Assembly: GCF_001667075.1 (NCBI RefSeq)
Contig: NZ_LZIL01000066.1
Span: 99,979-163,978, forward strand
Length of the DNA: 64,000 nucleotides
Direction: 5' to 3'
From: Mycobacterium sp. 852014-52450_SCH5900713
GTDB lineage: Bacteria > Actinomycetota > Actinomycetes > Mycobacteriales > Mycobacteriaceae
Both the position numbers and the translations under genes were made by a program. Shown here piece by piece: positions 62,034 through 64,000 of this stretch (position 1 is its first letter; every line of letters starts with the position of its first letter). The notes under the pieces are model-generated. The model did not search any database. It had not been told where the DNA came from and was given only the letters and a program-made list of their open reading frames with translations.

Positions 62034-63410
62034 TCACCGCGCCATGTTGGAGAACCGCGACAAGTGCAGCTGGTGCGCGACCGTGACGGTCTTGGTCGGG
62101 CCGTTACGGTGTTTGGCGAGAATGAAATCCGCCTCTCCTCCGCGCGGATCGTCGCGCTCGAACGCGTCCGGGCGGTTCAACAGGATAACCATGTCGGCGT
62201 CCTGCTCCAGCGATCCCGACTCACGAAGGTCGGACAGCATCGGCTTCTTGTCGGTGCGCTGCTCGGGGCCGCGGTTGAGCTGGCTGATCGCGACAACGGG
62301 GACCTCGAGCTCCTTGGCCAACAGTTTGAGTTGGCGCGAGAATTCCGAGACTTCCAGCTGCCGCGACTCAACCTTCTTTCCCGACGACATCAGCTGCAGA
62401 TAATCGACCACGACCAGACGCAAGTCGGCCTTCTGCTTCAGCCGGCGCGCCTTCGCCCGGATCTCCATCATCGTCAGGTTCGGCGAGTCATCGATATACA
62501 GTGGCGCCTCGCTGATCTCGCTCATCCGCCGTGCCAGCCGCGTCCAGTCGTCGTCGCTCATGCGCCCGGAACGCATATCGGAGAGTTTGATTTTCGCTTC
62601 CGCCGACAACAGCCGCATGACGATCTCGGACTTGCTCATCTCCAGCGAGAAAATAACGCTGGCCAACCGGTGCTTGATCGAGCAGGACCGCAAAAAATCC
62701 AGTCCAAGCGTGCTTTTGCCCACCCCGGGACGAGCCGCGACGATGATCATCTGCCCGGCATGCAGACCGTTGGTCACCTCGTCGAGTTCGGTGAATCCGG
62801 TCGGCACCCCACGCGCCACGCCGCCGTTGGAAGCGATGGCGTCGATCTCGTCCATCGTCGGCTGCAGCAGATCCTCCAGCGGGACGAAATCCTCCGTCGT
62901 GCGCCGATCGGCAACCTCGTAGATCTCCGCCTGCGCGCGATCGACGACCTCGGCCACGTCGGCGCCCTCGGCCCCGGCGTAGCCGTACTGCACGACGCGC
63001 GTGCCGGCCTCCACCAGCCGGCGCAGGAGCGCCTTCTCGGCCACGATGGTCGCGTAGTAGCCCGCGTTGGCGGCCGTGGGCACGGTCGAGATCAGGGTGT
63101 GCAGGTATGGCGCCCCGCCGATGCGGCGCAGCATCCCCCGGCGGTCCAGTTCGGCGGCTACCGTCACCGCGTCGGCCGGCTCGCCGCGGCCGTATAGGTC
63201 CAAGATGGCGTCGTAGACGTTCTGATGCGCGGGGCGATAGAAGTCGCCGGGCCGCAACCGTTCCAGCACATCGGCGATGGCGTCCTTGCTCAGCAGCATG
63301 CCGCCCAGCACCGCCTGCTCCGCCGCGAGATCCTGCGGTGGCTGACGGCCGAAGTCCTCACTGGGCGCCGACGAATCCATGCCCGACGCCAAGTCATCGA
63401 CGACCGCCAT
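62034..63410 (-). CDS. dnaB: Replicative DNA helicase DnaB, without intein
   Basis: A 458-residue hexameric helicase. N-terminal DnaG-binding domain (LAAEQAVLGGMLLSKDAIADVLERL), then the RecA-like domain with Walker A ARPGVGKST (about 231-239), Walker B LVVVDYLQLM (about 335-344) and SQLNRG. The M. tuberculosis DnaB (874 residues) carries an intein in the P-loop; here the P-loop is continuous. The ATG at 63410 (MAVVDDLASG) is preferred to one 21 bases upstream. Usually follows rplI in mycobacteria; rplI is not visible. Confidence 0.97.
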   Translation of the reverse strand: MAVVDDLASGMDSSAPSEDFGRQPPQDLAAEQAVLGGMLLSKDAIADVLERLRPGDFYRPAHQNVYDAILDLYGRGEPADAVTVAAELDRRGMLRRIGGAPYLHTLISTVPTAANAGYYATIVAEKALLRRLVEAGTRVVQYGYAGAEGADVAEVVDRAQAEIYEVADRRTTEDFVPLEDLLQPTMDEIDAIASNGGVARGVPTGFTELDEVTNGLHAGQMIIVAARPGVGKSTLGLDFLRSCSIKHRLASVIFSLEMSKSEIVMRLLSAEAKIKLSDMRSGRMSDDDWTRLARRMSEISEAPLYIDDSPNLTMMEIRAKARRLKQKADLRLVVVDYLQLMSSGKKVESRQLEVSEFSRQLKLLAKELEVPVVAISQLNRGPEQRTDKKPMLSDLRESGSLEQDADMVILLNRPDAFERDDPRGGEADFILAKHRNGPTKTVTVAHQLHLSRFSNMAR

Positions 63411-64000
63411 GGATCCCTCCTCCCCTCCCACGCATCCGAACGTACATTCGAAAACCGCTCTCGTCAGCGTAAGTCAAGGAGCCGACACTTTCGCCCCACA
63501 GCACTCGCACGCCTCGCGCCGGGACGACGTTAGACGTTGCTAGCTAGTAGGTAAAAGGGCCGCTGTTCATGAACCTGTGCATCGTGTGTGCATATCCTTC
63601 GACACCTGTGTTGAGTGGGGTGTGGAGAACCTGTGTATGAACTCAAGGGGCTCTGACATCGGTGCTGTTAAGGGCCATGTAACGCGATGAAAATCGTGTG
63701 GACAAGAATCTCTACGGCGTGTCGTCGCAGGTTACTGCGCCGGGCGTGTTGGCTTTCGGCCATATTTTCGCAGCGTTACGGCAGGGTAAATAGGGTCCGC
63801 CGAACACCCCGTGGCGATAGTTCGCTAGGACGCGCGTCCGCGACCATCCGCCCTGACGCCAGGCGGCGTGACCGCAGCACAACTGAGCCCGGGGGGGGGC
63901 GCCGCAACGCCCCCCCCCGCGCCGGGCGAACTGGGGGGGGGGTGTAGGCGGGGGGGCCCAGAGCGCCCGGGCGGACGGGGACGGCGGCGGAGCGGGACGC
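63411..64000. other. Non-coding region upstream of dnaB, ending in poor sequence
   Basis: No gene is recognised. The interval has a direct repeat GAACCTGTGYAT (63571-63582, 63627-63638) and DnaA-box-like 9-mers (63621-63629, 63697-63705). The last ~120 bases hold runs of 7-11 G or C and look like a low-quality contig end. Confidence 0.6.
63697..63705 (-). promoter_or_regulatory. DnaA box (TTGTCCACA) upstream of dnaB
   Basis: TGTGGACAA on the plus strand is a perfect minus-strand match to the actinobacterial DnaA box TTGTCCACA. TGTGGAGAA at 63621-63629 matches with one mismatch. They could regulate dnaB or be chance; a 9-mer occurs by chance every few hundred kb. Confidence 0.4.

Noticed and set aside
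1..64000. tRNA, rRNA, insertion sequences, prophage, CRISPR arrays
   Set aside because: No tRNA-like cloverleaf, transposase, integrase, long terminal repeats or spaced direct repeats were seen.

Overview
The window is high-GC actinobacterial chromosome. The product set (gltB, ESX-2 type VII secretion genes, a PE/PPE pair, EsxC/EsxD, CelA1, DnaB, F420-dependent oxidoreductases, a cyclopropane mycolic acid synthase, a WS/DGAT wax-ester synthase and a mycofactocin-coupled SDR) points to Mycobacterium. A slow grower of the M. avium complex type is likely because ESX-1 is missing beside gltB. Species assignment is inference; no rRNA is present.

Layout. (1) 1-4.7 kb: the 5' two thirds of gltB (minus strand) and a proline-rich MinD-like ATPase resembling Rv3860. 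(2) 4.7-7.0 kb: an ECF41/SigI-like sigma factor divergent from an NmrA-like oxidoreductase and a Ddn-like F420 protein. A mirror-image ECF41-type promoter lies between them. (3) 7.0-17.9 kb: an ESX-2 locus on the minus strand, in the order PE36, PPE69, esxD, esxC, espG2, MinD-like, eccD2, mycP2, eccE2, eccA2. mycP2 carries a frameshift. eccC2 and eccB2 are absent; an orphan PrrB-like histidine kinase sits where they would be expected. (4) 19.8-47.6 kb: accessory metabolism and regulation, namely TetR/acyl-CoA dehydrogenase, Eis-like acetyltransferase, FAD oxidoreductase, MFS transporters, LLM F420 enzymes, PadR, Nudix, amidohydrolase, cyclopropane synthase, hemerythrin, PhoU, 4-alpha-glucanotransferase, an MTHFR-like/methyltransferase pair, WS/DGAT, RsbW-like, FNT and SulP channels. 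(5) 47.8-56.9 kb: methyltransferases, small membrane proteins, a tandem-TetR regulator, an EamA exporter with a divergent LysR regulator, an LLM enzyme and an SDR. (6) 56.9-63.4 kb: celA1 (minus strand), then a plus-strand three-gene operon (exported HNH-nuclease-like protein, overlapping putative SUKH-like immunity protein, proline-rich membrane protein), DUF1330, a double-hotdog MaoC hydratase and an intein-free dnaB. The last ~120 bases contain long G and C runs that look like a poor contig end.

How the genes work together. The most notable points are: a probable secreted nuclease and its immunity gene between celA1 and dnaB (the interval that holds DarTG in M. tuberculosis); a self-contained ECF41 circuit; and an ESX-2 locus that keeps its substrates and part of its membrane complex but lacks EccB2 and EccC2 and has a broken MycP2 protease gene. 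Many enzymes depend on F420 (four LLM-type and two Ddn-type). Regulator genes commonly sit beside the genes they probably control (TetR/acyl-CoA dehydrogenase, LysR/EamA, sigma/NmrA). I found no tRNA, rRNA, insertion sequence or CRISPR array.
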